Origin: Acidimicrobiales bacterium
GTDB lineage: Bacteria > Actinomycetota > Acidimicrobiia > Acidimicrobiales > UBA8592
NCBI GenBank assembly: GCA_030740795.1
Contig: JASLWO010000069.1
Location: 1-47,076 of the forward strand
Direction: 5' to 3'
Length of the DNA: 47,076 bases
Below the pieces are notes generated by a model. It made no database searches. It was not told the origin of the DNA and saw nothing but the letters and a program-made list of their open reading frames with translations. Below, piece by piece: positions 8,882 through 16,776 of the stretch. Position 1 is the first letter of the stretch. Every line of letters starts with the position of its first letter. The translations under genes were made by a program, and so were the position numbers.

Positions 8882-8955
8882 TGGGCGCAAAGGGACTCGA
8901 ACCCCTGACCCCCTCGGTGTAAACGAGGTGCTCTAGCCAACTGAGCTATGCGCCC
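8882..8955 (-). tRNA. tRNA-Val (anticodon UAC)
   Basis: A complete cloverleaf on the minus strand: acceptor GGGCGCA pairs with TGCGCCC, D-stem GCTC/GAGC, anticodon stem CCTCG/CGAGG around loop TTTACAC (anticodon TAC, reads GUA), T-loop TTCGAGT, discriminator A. No CCA is encoded. The P450 gene begins 21 nt downstream on the same strand. Confidence 0.96.
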
Positions 8956-9113
8956 CAGTCGCTTAAAACTATCACAGAAACAGAAGAAGGACTCAGTTCC
9001 AAACACGTCCTAAGCCAATTTCCTACAAGTATCAATGACAGCCACTAAAGTCCTTGACTTTCTATAGCTGACTCTATGAACAACTAACATATGACAAAAC
9101 ACGGCAGTTATAA

Positions 9114-9126
9114 GTAGAATTTCTAC
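9114..9126 (+). promoter_or_regulatory. perfect 13-bp palindrome abutting the desaturase start codon
   Basis: GTAGAA-T-TTCTAC ends directly at the ATG at 9127 and takes the place where a Shine-Dalgarno would be; none is visible. A TTATAA at 9108-9113 could be a -10 box, which would put transcription start within a few bases of the ATG. It may be an operator or a short hairpin on a near-leaderless mRNA. Chance cannot be excluded. Confidence 0.4.
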
Positions 9127-10125
9127 ATGGTTGAACTAACCGACCACAGCAAACTAGTAACCTCCATGACTGGAGGTATGGTTACTGACTTGTCCCCTTT
9201 CTTGGGAAGTGACCGACTTCATCCCGATGGTCGACCAAAAGGTGCTTTCCGTAATGAACTACGTAGAATCTCAAATCCGAGGAACTCCGTAACAGTAATA
9301 ACAGCTCTCTTACTTCCATGCGCAGTGGTCTGGGGAGCGATACTCGTTGATCACATAGCTGTATGGATATTAGCTGTCCCTGCTATGGCGATCTGTCAGA
9401 ATCGCCTCTTCATTTTGCACCATGAAGCTGCTCACAGAACCTTGTTATCTAACAGGACCCTCAACGATTTTATTGGAATTAATCTGATAGGTTTACTTGC
9501 CTTTGGAACAGGAAGCCACGGATACCGTGTGGGTCACATGAATCACCACCGCGACGAGTTCGGACCAAACGAACCCGACTTCCTTCTTTACAGTCTCTAC
9601 CCCATAACTCGTAATTCTTTGCGCCGCAAGCTCGTTCGGGACTCAACAGGTGTATCTGCCTTCCGCATCCTGAAGCCTCGATTTCAGCGATTACGTGAGT
9701 CTCGTCACCGTTTGTTGACACTAAGATTCCTCCTTGGACAAGGAGTGATCTTTACCATCTTTGCGCTGGTAGAGCATCCATGGCTGTTTCTTCTTCTCTG
9801 GGTCGCTCCATGGGCATTCATCTACCAATTACTTAACCGTTTACGAGCAATTGCTGAGCATGGCGGGATGACGAGATCGGCAGATCGTCGCTGCACCACA
9901 CACCATGTCAGACAAACTCTCTTATCGCGAATGCTTATTGCTCCTTTGGGGGTCGGCTATCACATCGCCCACCACGTTGACATGACTCTCCCCTGTAGAA
10001 ACCTTCCACAACTCCATAAAGCTCTTGTTGAAGATCAATACCTTACCGATGAACTAATCTGGCCAAATTACCGGACCCTTTGGGCGGCTTTATCAAAAAA
10101 ACCAGATAATGACCTTAAAATTTAG
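9127..10125 (+). CDS. membrane fatty acid desaturase family protein
   Basis: A 332-residue membrane di-iron oxygenase. The three histidine boxes are HHEAAH (98-103), HMNHH (137-141) and HIAHH (279-283), with hydrophobic pairs near residues 57-90, 114-128 and 205-236. The family introduces double bonds or hydroxyl groups into acyl chains or carotenoid-like lipids at the inner membrane, using O2 and electrons from ferredoxin or a cytochrome. The substrate is not evident. It is transcribed alone, away from the tRNA-Val gene. The start has no Shine-Dalgarno but a palindrome directly before it. Confidence 0.9.
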   Translation: MVELTDHSKLVTSMTGGMVTDLSPFLGSDRLHPDGRPKGAFRNELRRISNPRNSVTVITALLLPCAVVWGAILVDHIAVWILAVPAMAICQNRLFILHHEAAHRTLLSNRTLNDFIGINLIGLLAFGTGSHGYRVGHMNHHRDEFGPNEPDFLLYSLYPITRNSLRRKLVRDSTGVSAFRILKPRFQRLRESRHRLLTLRFLLGQGVIFTIFALVEHPWLFLLLWVAPWAFIYQLLNRLRAIAEHGGMTRSADRRCTTHHVRQTLLSRMLIAPLGVGYHIAHHVDMTLPCRNLPQLHKALVEDQYLTDELIWPNYRTLWAALSKKPDNDLKI

Positions 10126-10179
10126 TTAACCTTACTCACTTCTTTTACCCCGATACCCGCATGAAGTTCTCTCGGAACC

Positions 10180-10962
10180 TCACTTAATGGGCTTGCGGCC
10201 AATTGTGATCATAGATACTGGGCTCAACATGACGAATCCGGGTTCTCTTACTTGGTTTAGAACTTTCTTTTCATCGTTTTTGTCCATGACCCCAGCTTCA
10301 ATCAATCTTGGCATTGCCCTTTCAAGAGCAAGGAACCACCATTCTCCACTTGGTTCACCAGGGCGCATAGCCCATACATCTCCGCTAACGTCAAGTTCGG
10401 TTAGTCCGTTGGTTCGCATCCGGTCGAGAATTTGTAATCCAAAATTGGGGTCGTGCCATTCGTTCTGACTACCCGATGCCATAATCTGGTGAATTGTTTT
10501 GTAGGGCTCGGCCAACCCTTGCTCTCCGAATCCAAGGAACTGGCCTTCTTCAAGTACTAGCCATCCGCCCGGTTTCAATGCGTCTGCAAGTTTCGGAATG
10601 ACTTCCTCACGGGTAGACACATGCTGTAGAACAGCTCGAGCATGCACGATATCGAATTCTTCCGAAGGGAGGGGATCATTTTCAATATCAAGTTCTTGGA
10701 CTATCACGTTTCCTGGCATCTGAGCATGAAATTGAAGATCAATATCTATTGAAAGCACTTGACCATCAGGGCCAACTTTTCCCGATAACCAAGCACTTAC
10801 ACTACCTGATCCCGCTCCTACTTCTAGAACCTGCATGCCTGAGGTGACACCTACTTGACTCAAGGCAGCAAAAGTTCTGGGATCTCGAACAGCTGCCAGC
10901 ATTCCAAGCCGTTCACGTTCTATATCTACCTCGGTCTCATGTGTCCCATATCTCTCAGACAT
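10180..10962 (-). CDS. class I SAM-dependent methyltransferase
   Basis: A 260-residue Rossmann-fold methyltransferase. Motif I is VLEVGAGSGSVSAWL (about 45-59), the acidic residue closing strand 2 is in LSIDID (about 70-75), motif post-II/IV is FDIVHARAVLQHV (about 104-116), followed by PGGWLVLEEG. This arrangement is typical of UbiE/small-molecule methyltransferases. The acceptor is unknown. It is transcribed alone, converging on the desaturase gene with 54 bases between the stops and no clear terminator hairpin. Confidence 0.87.
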   Translation of the reverse strand: MSERYGTHETEVDIERERLGMLAAVRDPRTFAALSQVGVTSGMQVLEVGAGSGSVSAWLSGKVGPDGQVLSIDIDLQFHAQMPGNVIVQELDIENDPLPSEEFDIVHARAVLQHVSTREEVIPKLADALKPGGWLVLEEGQFLGFGEQGLAEPYKTIHQIMASGSQNEWHDPNFGLQILDRMRTNGLTELDVSGDVWAMRPGEPSGEWWFLALERAMPRLIEAGVMDKNDEKKVLNQVREPGFVMLSPVSMITIGRKPIK

Positions 10963-11096
10963 TTAAACCTCTCTAACGATCGTCATCTTTTAATGCAAAA
11001 ACTATAACATCTGATTGTCAATCGTCATAGTGGTTCACTCCCAGCCTCCAATTATCTACTATCTTTTTCTTACCTCTATTAACGATTGGATTTTAA

Positions 11097-11291
11097 ATGC
11101 CTACCTATGAATGTTCTTCCTGTGGAATGACTGTGAATGCTTCTTGCGGAGCGTGCGGGACTCCGTTAGAGAATGAATTCCTCACCCGCGATGACGGGTC
11201 AAGCGTTCAAGTATCGAAATGCCCCAACGACCATGGAAAAATTAAGTCACCATTGTGTTGCGGTGAAGATATGGCTTGCTCAGTCGCCTAG
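11097..11291 (+). CDS. very small multi-cysteine zinc-ribbon protein, function unknown
   Basis: A 64-residue protein with eight cysteines: CSSC and CGAC in the first 20 residues form one ribbon, and KCPNDHGKIKSPLCCGEDMAC near the end gives more Cys/His ligands. I recall similar short proteins with a conserved KCP..HGKIKSPLCCG end in marine bacteria, all without known function. No catalytic motif is present. It stands alone between the methyltransferase and a PPOX gene. No strong Shine-Dalgarno precedes the ATG. Confidence 0.7.
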   Translation: MPTYECSSCGMTVNASCGACGTPLENEFLTRDDGSSVQVSKCPNDHGKIKSPLCCGEDMACSVA

Positions 11292-11387
11292 AAATACGAA
11301 AATGAATTTCTTCACCTAGACCATGTACGAATAGGTTTATTAGACCCCCATTGGAGTACGCTTTCGAATCTAAGTACAGTAGCTTGT

Positions 11388-11777
11388 ATGCACATAAGTG
11401 AAAATCAGTACGTCTCATTGACTACTTTTACCAAAGATGGTCGACCTAAAACCTGCCCAGTCTGGGTGGTGAATATTCGTCACAGGGATGTAGGGTTCAC
11501 GACTGAATCAACATCTTGGAAAGCAAGAAGAATTTCCCACACGCCACAAGTGGAACTGCAGCCTTGCAATTCTCGTGGAGTTCTAGCCGAAGGGTCTGCA
11601 CCTATTTCTGGTTTAGCTCGCTTAACTTTTGATGATGAGTTCCAAAATATTCAGAATGCGGTCAAAGCTAAATATGGTTTGCAGTATTTAGTGGCTGTCT
11701 TCGTAGGTAAGGTTCGAAATTTTTTCAGCCGAAGCGATTCATCAAGTTGTGGCGTGATTATTACTATTGAACCTTGA
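11388..11777 (+). CDS. PPOX-class protein, Rv2061-like, probable F420-dependent
   Basis: A 129-residue split-barrel protein. YVSLTTFTKDGRPKTCPVWVV, then a SWKARRISHTPQVELQPCNSRG stretch, matches the layout of the Rv2061-type PPOX family, which is expected to bind F420 or a flavin. It is distinct from the other PPOX gene at 6222-6686. The substrate is unknown. It converges on the YbaK-like gene with only 3 bases between the two stop codons, so no terminator separates them. Confidence 0.75.
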   Translation: MHISENQYVSLTTFTKDGRPKTCPVWVVNIRHRDVGFTTESTSWKARRISHTPQVELQPCNSRGVLAEGSAPISGLARLTFDDEFQNIQNAVKAKYGLQYLVAVFVGKVRNFFSRSDSSSCGVIITIEP

Positions 11778-11780
11778 GTA

Positions 11781-12272
11781 TCAACTTTCCAATCGTATCT
11801 TCGCAAGACCTTCCACGATTTCTGCGTTAGGAAGACTTGCCAGTCCTACTGGTTCTAGATAGATCTTTCTGTTTCGAGATCCCCCCCCTACGATCACTCT
11901 CTCGCACTCCATCACGCGACTGTCTATCCATAGCGGGAGATCTGGTGGTAAACCAAATGGCGTAACGCCTCCAAGTGTCATTCCCGTTATCTCTATAGTT
12001 GCTTCCGGCGTTGCAAACGAGGCTTTACGCGAACATAACCGCTTCCGAACTACCTTATTCACATCAATTCTGGTCGTTGCTAAAATCACACACATTGCAT
12101 ACGCTGACGGGTCAGATTTCCCTACTACCAAAATGGCGTTAGCCGATTCATTAAGTGAGTAGCCGTAATGGGAACAAAAATCAGCAGTGTCAGCTACATC
12201 CGGATCACATTCAATAATCTCGTAATTTACGCCAACATTGAGCAGAGCATCCATAACGTGATCTTTCATCAA
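11781..12272 (-). CDS. YbaK/aminoacyl-tRNA deacylase-domain protein
   Basis: A 163-residue protein with the YbaK/ProX fold, seen in TRIDVNKVVRKRL, a SFATPEATIEITGMTLGGVTPFGLP segment and the late GGGSRNRKI strand. Family members hydrolyse mischarged aminoacyl-tRNAs in trans. Where YbaK proteins carry a conserved Lys in a KTL motif, this protein has ANAILVV, so the usual catalytic Lys appears to be absent; I recall this as shared by an actinobacterial subgroup. It may act on another substrate or only bind. Two adjacent ATGs are possible starts (12272 or 12269). Confidence 0.78.
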   Translation of the reverse strand: MMKDHVMDALLNVGVNYEIIECDPDVADTADFCSHYGYSLNESANAILVVGKSDPSAYAMCVILATTRIDVNKVVRKRLCSRKASFATPEATIEITGMTLGGVTPFGLPPDLPLWIDSRVMECERVIVGGGSRNRKIYLEPVGLASLPNAEIVEGLAKIRLES

Positions 12273-12342
12273 AATTCCATTCTTTAAACACAGCCTACTC
12301 CCTCAAAATTCTGAATTTAATACACGCGCTGGCTAGGTTAAA

Positions 12343-12381
12343 AAAAGTACTTTTGTCATACCCATTTCCTAAGATTGTTAT
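12343..12381 (+). promoter_or_regulatory. sigma-70-type promoter with overlapping palindrome
   Basis: A -35 box TTGTCA (12353-12358) and a -10 box TGTTAT (12376-12381) are separated by exactly 17 bases and lie 25 bases before the start of the YbjN-like gene. A perfect 12-bp palindrome AAAAGTACTTTT (12343-12354) overlaps the edge of the -35 box and could be a repressor site. Confidence 0.55.
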
Positions 12382-12406
12382 GTAGACGAGTAAGAAAAGG
12401 AGCTAT

Positions 12407-12895
12407 ATGTCAGACGTGAAAAGTGTGAATAAGAAGGTGAAAGAATTCCTATGCGACCGTTGGAATGGCTCAAAGGGAGACGAAGAAAACAGTTGGGTCG
12501 TCAACTACGAATCAGTGTCTATTTACCTGCGAATTAGAGAAATTGACTGGTTCACAGATGATTGGGACTCCACTGTCATCGTTGAACTATCTAGCATCAT
12601 CCTCTTCGATGTTGAGTGTAGTAATGAGTTATTTGAACATATTGCTCGTACCAACGGAGATTCACTCTTTGGGGCGATTTTCGCAACCGCTTCATCTTGG
12701 AACGAAACAAAGGGTTACTGTGACCTGGTCATGAATCATAGGTTGATGGGAAACCATTTGACCAAAGATGAATTGAACTTGTCCATAGTTGCTCTTGGAG
12801 TCGTAATGGAAGAATTTCGAAAAGAATACTTAGAGATGTTTGGCGGCACGCCAGTCAACGATGTAGATATTTTCGGCGATGAAAATGGTGACTGA
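12407..12895 (+). CDS. YbjN/TY-chaperone-like protein
   Basis: A 162-residue acidic soluble protein. The C-terminal part (HRLMGNHLTKDELNLSIVALGVVMEEFRKEYLEMFGG) resembles the end of actinobacterial YbjN-type proteins, which share a type III secretion chaperone-like alpha/beta fold and are thought to bind peptides. No enzyme motif is visible. It has a strong AAAGGAG Shine-Dalgarno 4 bases before the ATG and a recognisable promoter, which suggests good expression. The stop codon lies next to the convergent stop of the LLM gene. The family call is moderate. Confidence 0.6.
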   Translation: MSDVKSVNKKVKEFLCDRWNGSKGDEENSWVVNYESVSIYLRIREIDWFTDDWDSTVIVELSSIILFDVECSNELFEHIARTNGDSLFGAIFATASSWNETKGYCDLVMNHRLMGNHLTKDELNLSIVALGVVMEEFRKEYLEMFGGTPVNDVDIFGDENGD

Positions 12896-12896
12896 A

Positions 12897-13772
12897 TTAC
12901 TTTGCAGCTAATTTCACAACGTTCTCGCCGAACTCTTCAAGGCTTTCAAGACCACCGGGTCCACCAAAGAAGAAAGCAGGGACCATTATCCGCCCAACAC
13001 CGGCTTCTCTCATAGCTTCTACTCCTTCTGCTCGGCCTTCCTCACCAAGTACTGCAAAATGGGCATTAATTTCAATTTCTGATGGATCCCTTCCATTCTT
13101 TTCAGCTGCCTCACGAACCAAAGTAATTAATTCTTGAAGTTCTCCGAAGTCACCTGTGCCGGGATAATATCCATCGGCGAGCTTCGCTGCTCTCCTAATC
13201 GCTGCTGGAGTGTCACCCCCCACAAGAATCGGTATTCGTTCTTGCTTCGGGCGTGGTGTGCAAGTAAGCGGTTCGAAATCAACGAATTCACCGTGAAACT
13301 CAATGTCAGTTCCTGACCATACAGCATGAAGAGCTTCAACATATTCATCGGTCCGAGCTCCACGGCGCTCCCATGGCACTCCGAGAGCTTCAAATTCTTC
13401 CTTAAGCCACCCGACCCCTATTCCCAGTTCAACTTTTCCATCAGTTAAGTGATCCAATGTCGCTATTTCTTTTGCGAGAACTAGAGGGTTCCTTTGCGGA
13501 AGTATCAAAATGCACGTGCCCAACCTGAGGCTTGGAGCTACAGCAGAAACATACGCTAACCAAATAAGAGGATCGGGAATCCATGTATCTTTTGTGGCCG
13601 GTACTTTGCCATCAGCCGTATAAGGGTATTTTGACTCTATGGAAGAAGGGAAAATTACGTGCTCTCCTCCCCATACGGATTCAAATCCGACCTTTTCAGC
13701 GAGTTTACAAATCTCTAGAGCACTACTACCCTCGGTGCCGATACTGCTTGCGAATGCTAAACCAAATTTCAT
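12897..13772 (-). CDS. LLM-class F420-dependent oxidoreductase
   Basis: A 291-residue luciferase-like TIM-barrel oxidoreductase. Family features include SVWGGEHVIFP near 35-45, RLGTCILILPQRNPLVLAKEIATLD, and GVGWLKEEFEALGVPWERRG, matching the F420-dependent subgroup in actinobacteria. These enzymes move hydride between F420H2 and an organic substrate, here unknown. It lies 24 bases downstream of the DUF1295 membrane reductase gene on the same strand and is probably co-transcribed with it. Confidence 0.88.
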   Translation of the reverse strand: MKFGLAFASSIGTEGSSALEICKLAEKVGFESVWGGEHVIFPSSIESKYPYTADGKVPATKDTWIPDPLIWLAYVSAVAPSLRLGTCILILPQRNPLVLAKEIATLDHLTDGKVELGIGVGWLKEEFEALGVPWERRGARTDEYVEALHAVWSGTDIEFHGEFVDFEPLTCTPRPKQERIPILVGGDTPAAIRRAAKLADGYYPGTGDFGELQELITLVREAAEKNGRDPSEIEINAHFAVLGEEGRAEGVEAMREAGVGRIMVPAFFFGGPGGLESLEEFGENVVKLAAK

Positions 13773-13796
13773 TTATTCCCCTCAATTAACCGATCG

Positions 13797-14681
13797 TTAC
13801 TTTAACTTAGCCTTTGGAGGTCTTGGAAGCAGCATTGGGGTCTCATCAACATAGGTTTTGTAGTCATCTTCATCACCCCATTGAGTTTCCGCTCGTCTTT
13901 CAAGTATGGGAATTCCACTAATCCTTGTTAGAAGCATGATCACAAAAATTGGAGAAATTAAGGCTACCCATCTCCAACCAGAAAGCACGGGGAGCGCAAT
14001 CACTGCAATACCTATCCATAGGATGATCTCGCCGAAATAATTTGGGTGGCGTGACCACGCCCACAACCCGGAATTTATGAATTTTTCGCTGTTTATAGGA
14101 TTTCTTCTAAATTTCTTTTTTTGTTGGTCAGCAACAACTTCTATAGCGAAACCCAAAACCCAAAGAGTTGTTCCTATAACTGCGAAAATACCGAATGGTT
14201 TGCTGTCCCTGTTGGTAAGGATCGTCAATGCGCATGCAAGATTGGTGAGAACCCAGAGCGCTTGAAGCGACCACCATGATAGGAACGACAATGGGTAGCG
14301 TTTGACCTTTTCAAAACGACTATCCCCTCCAGTTTCTTGCGCTCTAAAAAAAAGAAACGACCCTAGCCGCACTGCCCAAATAAGGACCATTATTGCGACT
14401 GAAAATGATCGAGCATCGGGATTATTACTTGTGGCGAGTACGAACACGATCAGAGTAACCGTAGTTATTGAGCCAGTTAAGTCAAAGTAATGTTCAGTCC
14501 GGCCAAGATACGAAGGAATAAACGCTACGTAATTTAAACCATAGGAAATAATGGCGCAGACAACGAAAGTGGGTAGAGCACCTATCTCCGTGCTTCCAGA
14601 ACTTAACGCTAATGTAAGCAGCATTCCTACTGAAGTTGACAGGGCGAGACTAGTGACTCCGACTTGTAAGCGCTTACTCAT
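13797..14681 (-). CDS. DUF1295 membrane protein (steroid 5-alpha-reductase-like)
   Basis: A 294-residue polytopic membrane protein with about seven hydrophobic segments. The C-terminal signature GLWAWSRHPNYFGEIILW (about 226-243) is the conserved motif of DUF1295 proteins, which are related to steroid 5-alpha reductases and isoprenylcysteine methyltransferases. A role in reducing or modifying a lipid or sterol-like molecule is inferred from the fold only. The downstream LLM oxidoreductase gene (24-base gap) may act in the same step or supply reducing power. Confidence 0.88.
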   Translation of the reverse strand: MSKRLQVGVTSLALSTSVGMLLTLALSSGSTEIGALPTFVVCAIISYGLNYVAFIPSYLGRTEHYFDLTGSITTVTLIVFVLATSNNPDARSFSVAIMVLIWAVRLGSFLFFRAQETGGDSRFEKVKRYPLSFLSWWSLQALWVLTNLACALTILTNRDSKPFGIFAVIGTTLWVLGFAIEVVADQQKKKFRRNPINSEKFINSGLWAWSRHPNYFGEIILWIGIAVIALPVLSGWRWVALISPIFVIMLLTRISGIPILERRAETQWGDEDDYKTYVDETPMLLPRPPKAKLK

Positions 14682-14770
14682 TGCTTCAGGTTAGTCTGCG
14701 AGATTATTTTGAAGTATTTTGGTCCACAACTTTCTCCTGCTAGTTTTCTAATGCAGGATCTGGAGGTCCC

Positions 14771-15484
14771 ATGATTATTATCACAGCAACTTTTTTATTG
14801 GCCGACCCATTAACACGACCCGAAGCAATCGCCAAAGCAATTCCATTGCAACAAGCCACCCGCGATGATGAACCTGGTTGTGAAGCCTATGTTTTTTCAC
14901 CAGATCCAGCCGATGGAGAAAAGGTCGTTGTATTCGAACTCTGGGATGACAGAGATAGTCTTCATGCACATTTCGATCATCAAAATTACTTCAACATGGG
15001 ATCAATGTTTGGAGAAGTGGGGTTAGCCGGAGCGGAAAGTAGTAAGTGGCGTATAAGTGCTTGTGAACCTGTTTACGATGAAACAAAAACAGCGAGAGCT
15101 GATTTCTTCACTTCAGATTCTCAGGTCCCCAGTGACCCCATCGTTGTAGCCGGCCATATTGACCTACATGACCCATCTGAGCGAGATGATTTACTTTCTG
15201 AATCCATCCCTTTCCAATTAGCAACAAGGAATGATGAACCCGGTTGCCAGATGTACGTTTTTTCTGCTGACCCTTGTCGTCCTGAAAGAGTAGAGGTTGT
15301 TGAAATATGGGATAACATGGCGTCCCTTGATGCCCACTTTGACCATGAGAATTATTTCAACATGGGGAATTTAATTAAGAGTACGTCTGGCAGAGATTCA
15401 AACCATCGAAAATTTCGCTGTGACGTAAATGAACCTGTCTATGACAATGACCGGAGAGCTCGCGCCGATTTCTTTACTATTTAG
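14771..15484 (+). CDS. tandem ABM-domain protein (two fused antibiotic-biosynthesis-monooxygenase-like modules)
   Basis: A 237-residue protein made of two similar halves (about 1-115 and 122-237). Both contain ATR(D/N)DEPGC, a YVFS..DP strand, an E(L/I)WD turn, AHFDH(Q/E)NYFNMG, and end in EPVYD...ARADFFT. ABM proteins are usually single domains of about 100 residues that dimerise to form two cofactorless active sites, so this looks like an internal duplication giving a covalent pseudo-dimer. The substrate is unknown, perhaps a quinol-like compound. Its stop codon overlaps the convergent stop of the class V aminotransferase gene. Confidence 0.82.
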   Translation: MIIITATFLLADPLTRPEAIAKAIPLQQATRDDEPGCEAYVFSPDPADGEKVVVFELWDDRDSLHAHFDHQNYFNMGSMFGEVGLAGAESSKWRISACEPVYDETKTARADFFTSDSQVPSDPIVVAGHIDLHDPSERDDLLSESIPFQLATRNDEPGCQMYVFSADPCRPERVEVVEIWDNMASLDAHFDHENYFNMGNLIKSTSGRDSNHRKFRCDVNEPVYDNDRRARADFFTI

Positions 15485-16611
15485 TTTCTGATTTGAGATA
15501 ACGTACCGGCAAGTGTATCAACTGTTCTACCAACATTCGTGAGTTTATCTAATCCAAATAAACCGATCCGGAAAGTTGAAAAACCTTCTGGTTCCCCACA
15601 TTGCAAAGGCACACCTCCTGCGATTTGCATTCCTGCATTCGCGAACTTTGCTCCAGATTTGATGCCAGGGTCATCAGTGTAGGAAACAATCACACCAGGG
15701 GCTTGGAATCCTTCCGCTGCAACGCTGGGGAATCCTTGGCCAACTAACACTTCTCTTGCTTTCCAGCCGAGAAGGTTCTGTGCTTCTTTCATTTCTTTGA
15801 AACCTAGGAATTTGGTCTCCATCATCACGTCTCGGAAGTTTCTAAGTCCATCTGTCGGCATGGTTGCATGATAAGCATGTCCGCCGCCTTCATAAGCAGT
15901 CATGATTTCACACCATTTTTTCAGGTCACAGGCGAAACTTGAACTTGACGTTTCAGACAACCTATCTACAGCTCGGCCTCCGAGCATGACAAGCGCGCAG
16001 CATGGCGTTCCACTCCAACCCTTTTGCGGTGCACTTATGAGCACATCAACACCAGTTTGTTTCATGTCTACCCAAATAGCTCCAGAAGCAATGCAATCCA
16101 GAACCAGAATCCCACCATTTTCGTGTGTCACTGAGGCGAGTTGAGTGATGTAGCCATCTGGGAGAATCATCCCTGCTGATGTTTCTACGTGCGGGGCGAA
16201 TACGACTTTTGGCTTTTCGGTTTTGATTCTTTCTGTTACTTCTTCAATGGGGGTGGGTGTAAAGGGGGCTTGGGGTTCATCCGCGATTTGTCTTGCCATA
16301 CACACACTGTGTGTTGAGGGGATATTTCCTGATTCAAATATTTGAGTCCACCTGTAACTAAACCATCCGTTTCTGACTACAAGCACATTTTCATTAGTTG
16401 CGAATTGGCGTGCTACTGCTTCCATTCCAAAAGTTCCACTTCCTGGGACTACTGCGACTGCTTCTGCGTTGTATACGGTTTTAAGAGTTGCGGAGATGTC
16501 ATTCATCACTTCCTGAAACGATTGCGACATGTGGTTAACTGACCTGTCTGTATAGACAACTGAATATTCAAGAAGTCCTTCAGGGTCTACCTCTGGTAGT
16601 AATCCGGGCAC
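15481..16611 (-). CDS. class V aminotransferase (alanine/serine-glyoxylate aminotransferase-like)
   Basis: A 376-residue PLP enzyme. The substrate/cofactor region VPGSGTFGMEAVARQF (about 55-70), the Asp that holds the pyridine ring in GGILVLDCIASGAI (about 165-178) and the Schiff-base Lys in SAPQKGWSGTPC (about 198) are visible. Family members move amino groups between alanine, serine or aspartate and glyoxylate or pyruvate, or act as phosphoserine or 2-aminoethylphosphonate transaminases; the substrate is not fixed. It reads towards the tandem ABM gene and overlaps it by 4 bases at the stop codons. Confidence 0.87.
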   Translation of the reverse strand: MPGLLPEVDPEGLLEYSVVYTDRSVNHMSQSFQEVMNDISATLKTVYNAEAVAVVPGSGTFGMEAVARQFATNENVLVVRNGWFSYRWTQIFESGNIPSTHSVCMARQIADEPQAPFTPTPIEEVTERIKTEKPKVVFAPHVETSAGMILPDGYITQLASVTHENGGILVLDCIASGAIWVDMKQTGVDVLISAPQKGWSGTPCCALVMLGGRAVDRLSETSSSSFACDLKKWCEIMTAYEGGGHAYHATMPTDGLRNFRDVMMETKFLGFKEMKEAQNLLGWKAREVLVGQGFPSVAAEGFQAPGVIVSYTDDPGIKSGAKFANAGMQIAGGVPLQCGEPEGFSTFRIGLFGLDKLTNVGRTVDTLAGTLSQIRN

Positions 16612-16734
16612 AATATCCTCCTAATCGCTTTAATGAAATCGTTGAATTACATTGTACGCCTTCCAGCAATGATAATTCAGTAAACAATTCTTTCGACATT
16701 ACATAAATGGCTAGAATCTTTCGTTACATTCTCT

Positions 16735-16760
16735 CATTTCTGCCTCTTTAAACAGAAATG
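16735..16760. repeat. 8-bp inverted repeat between aminotransferase and SDR genes
   Basis: CATTTCTG (16735-16742) and CAGAAATG (16753-16760) are perfect complements around a 10-base loop, 16 bases after the SDR stop codon on the minus strand. There is no T-run, so it is not a standard intrinsic terminator; it could stabilise the 3' end or be an operator. Confidence 0.4.
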
Positions 16761-16776
16761 ACGATTTGTCCTTGCA

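Noticed and set aside
8861..8890. Ten extra codons at the P450 N-terminus
   Set aside because: They run into the tRNA-Val gene, and a strong GAGGAG lies before the internal ATG at 8860.
16735..16760. An intrinsic terminator after the SDR gene
   Set aside because: The inverted repeat is real but neither strand has a following T-run; listed only as a repeat.
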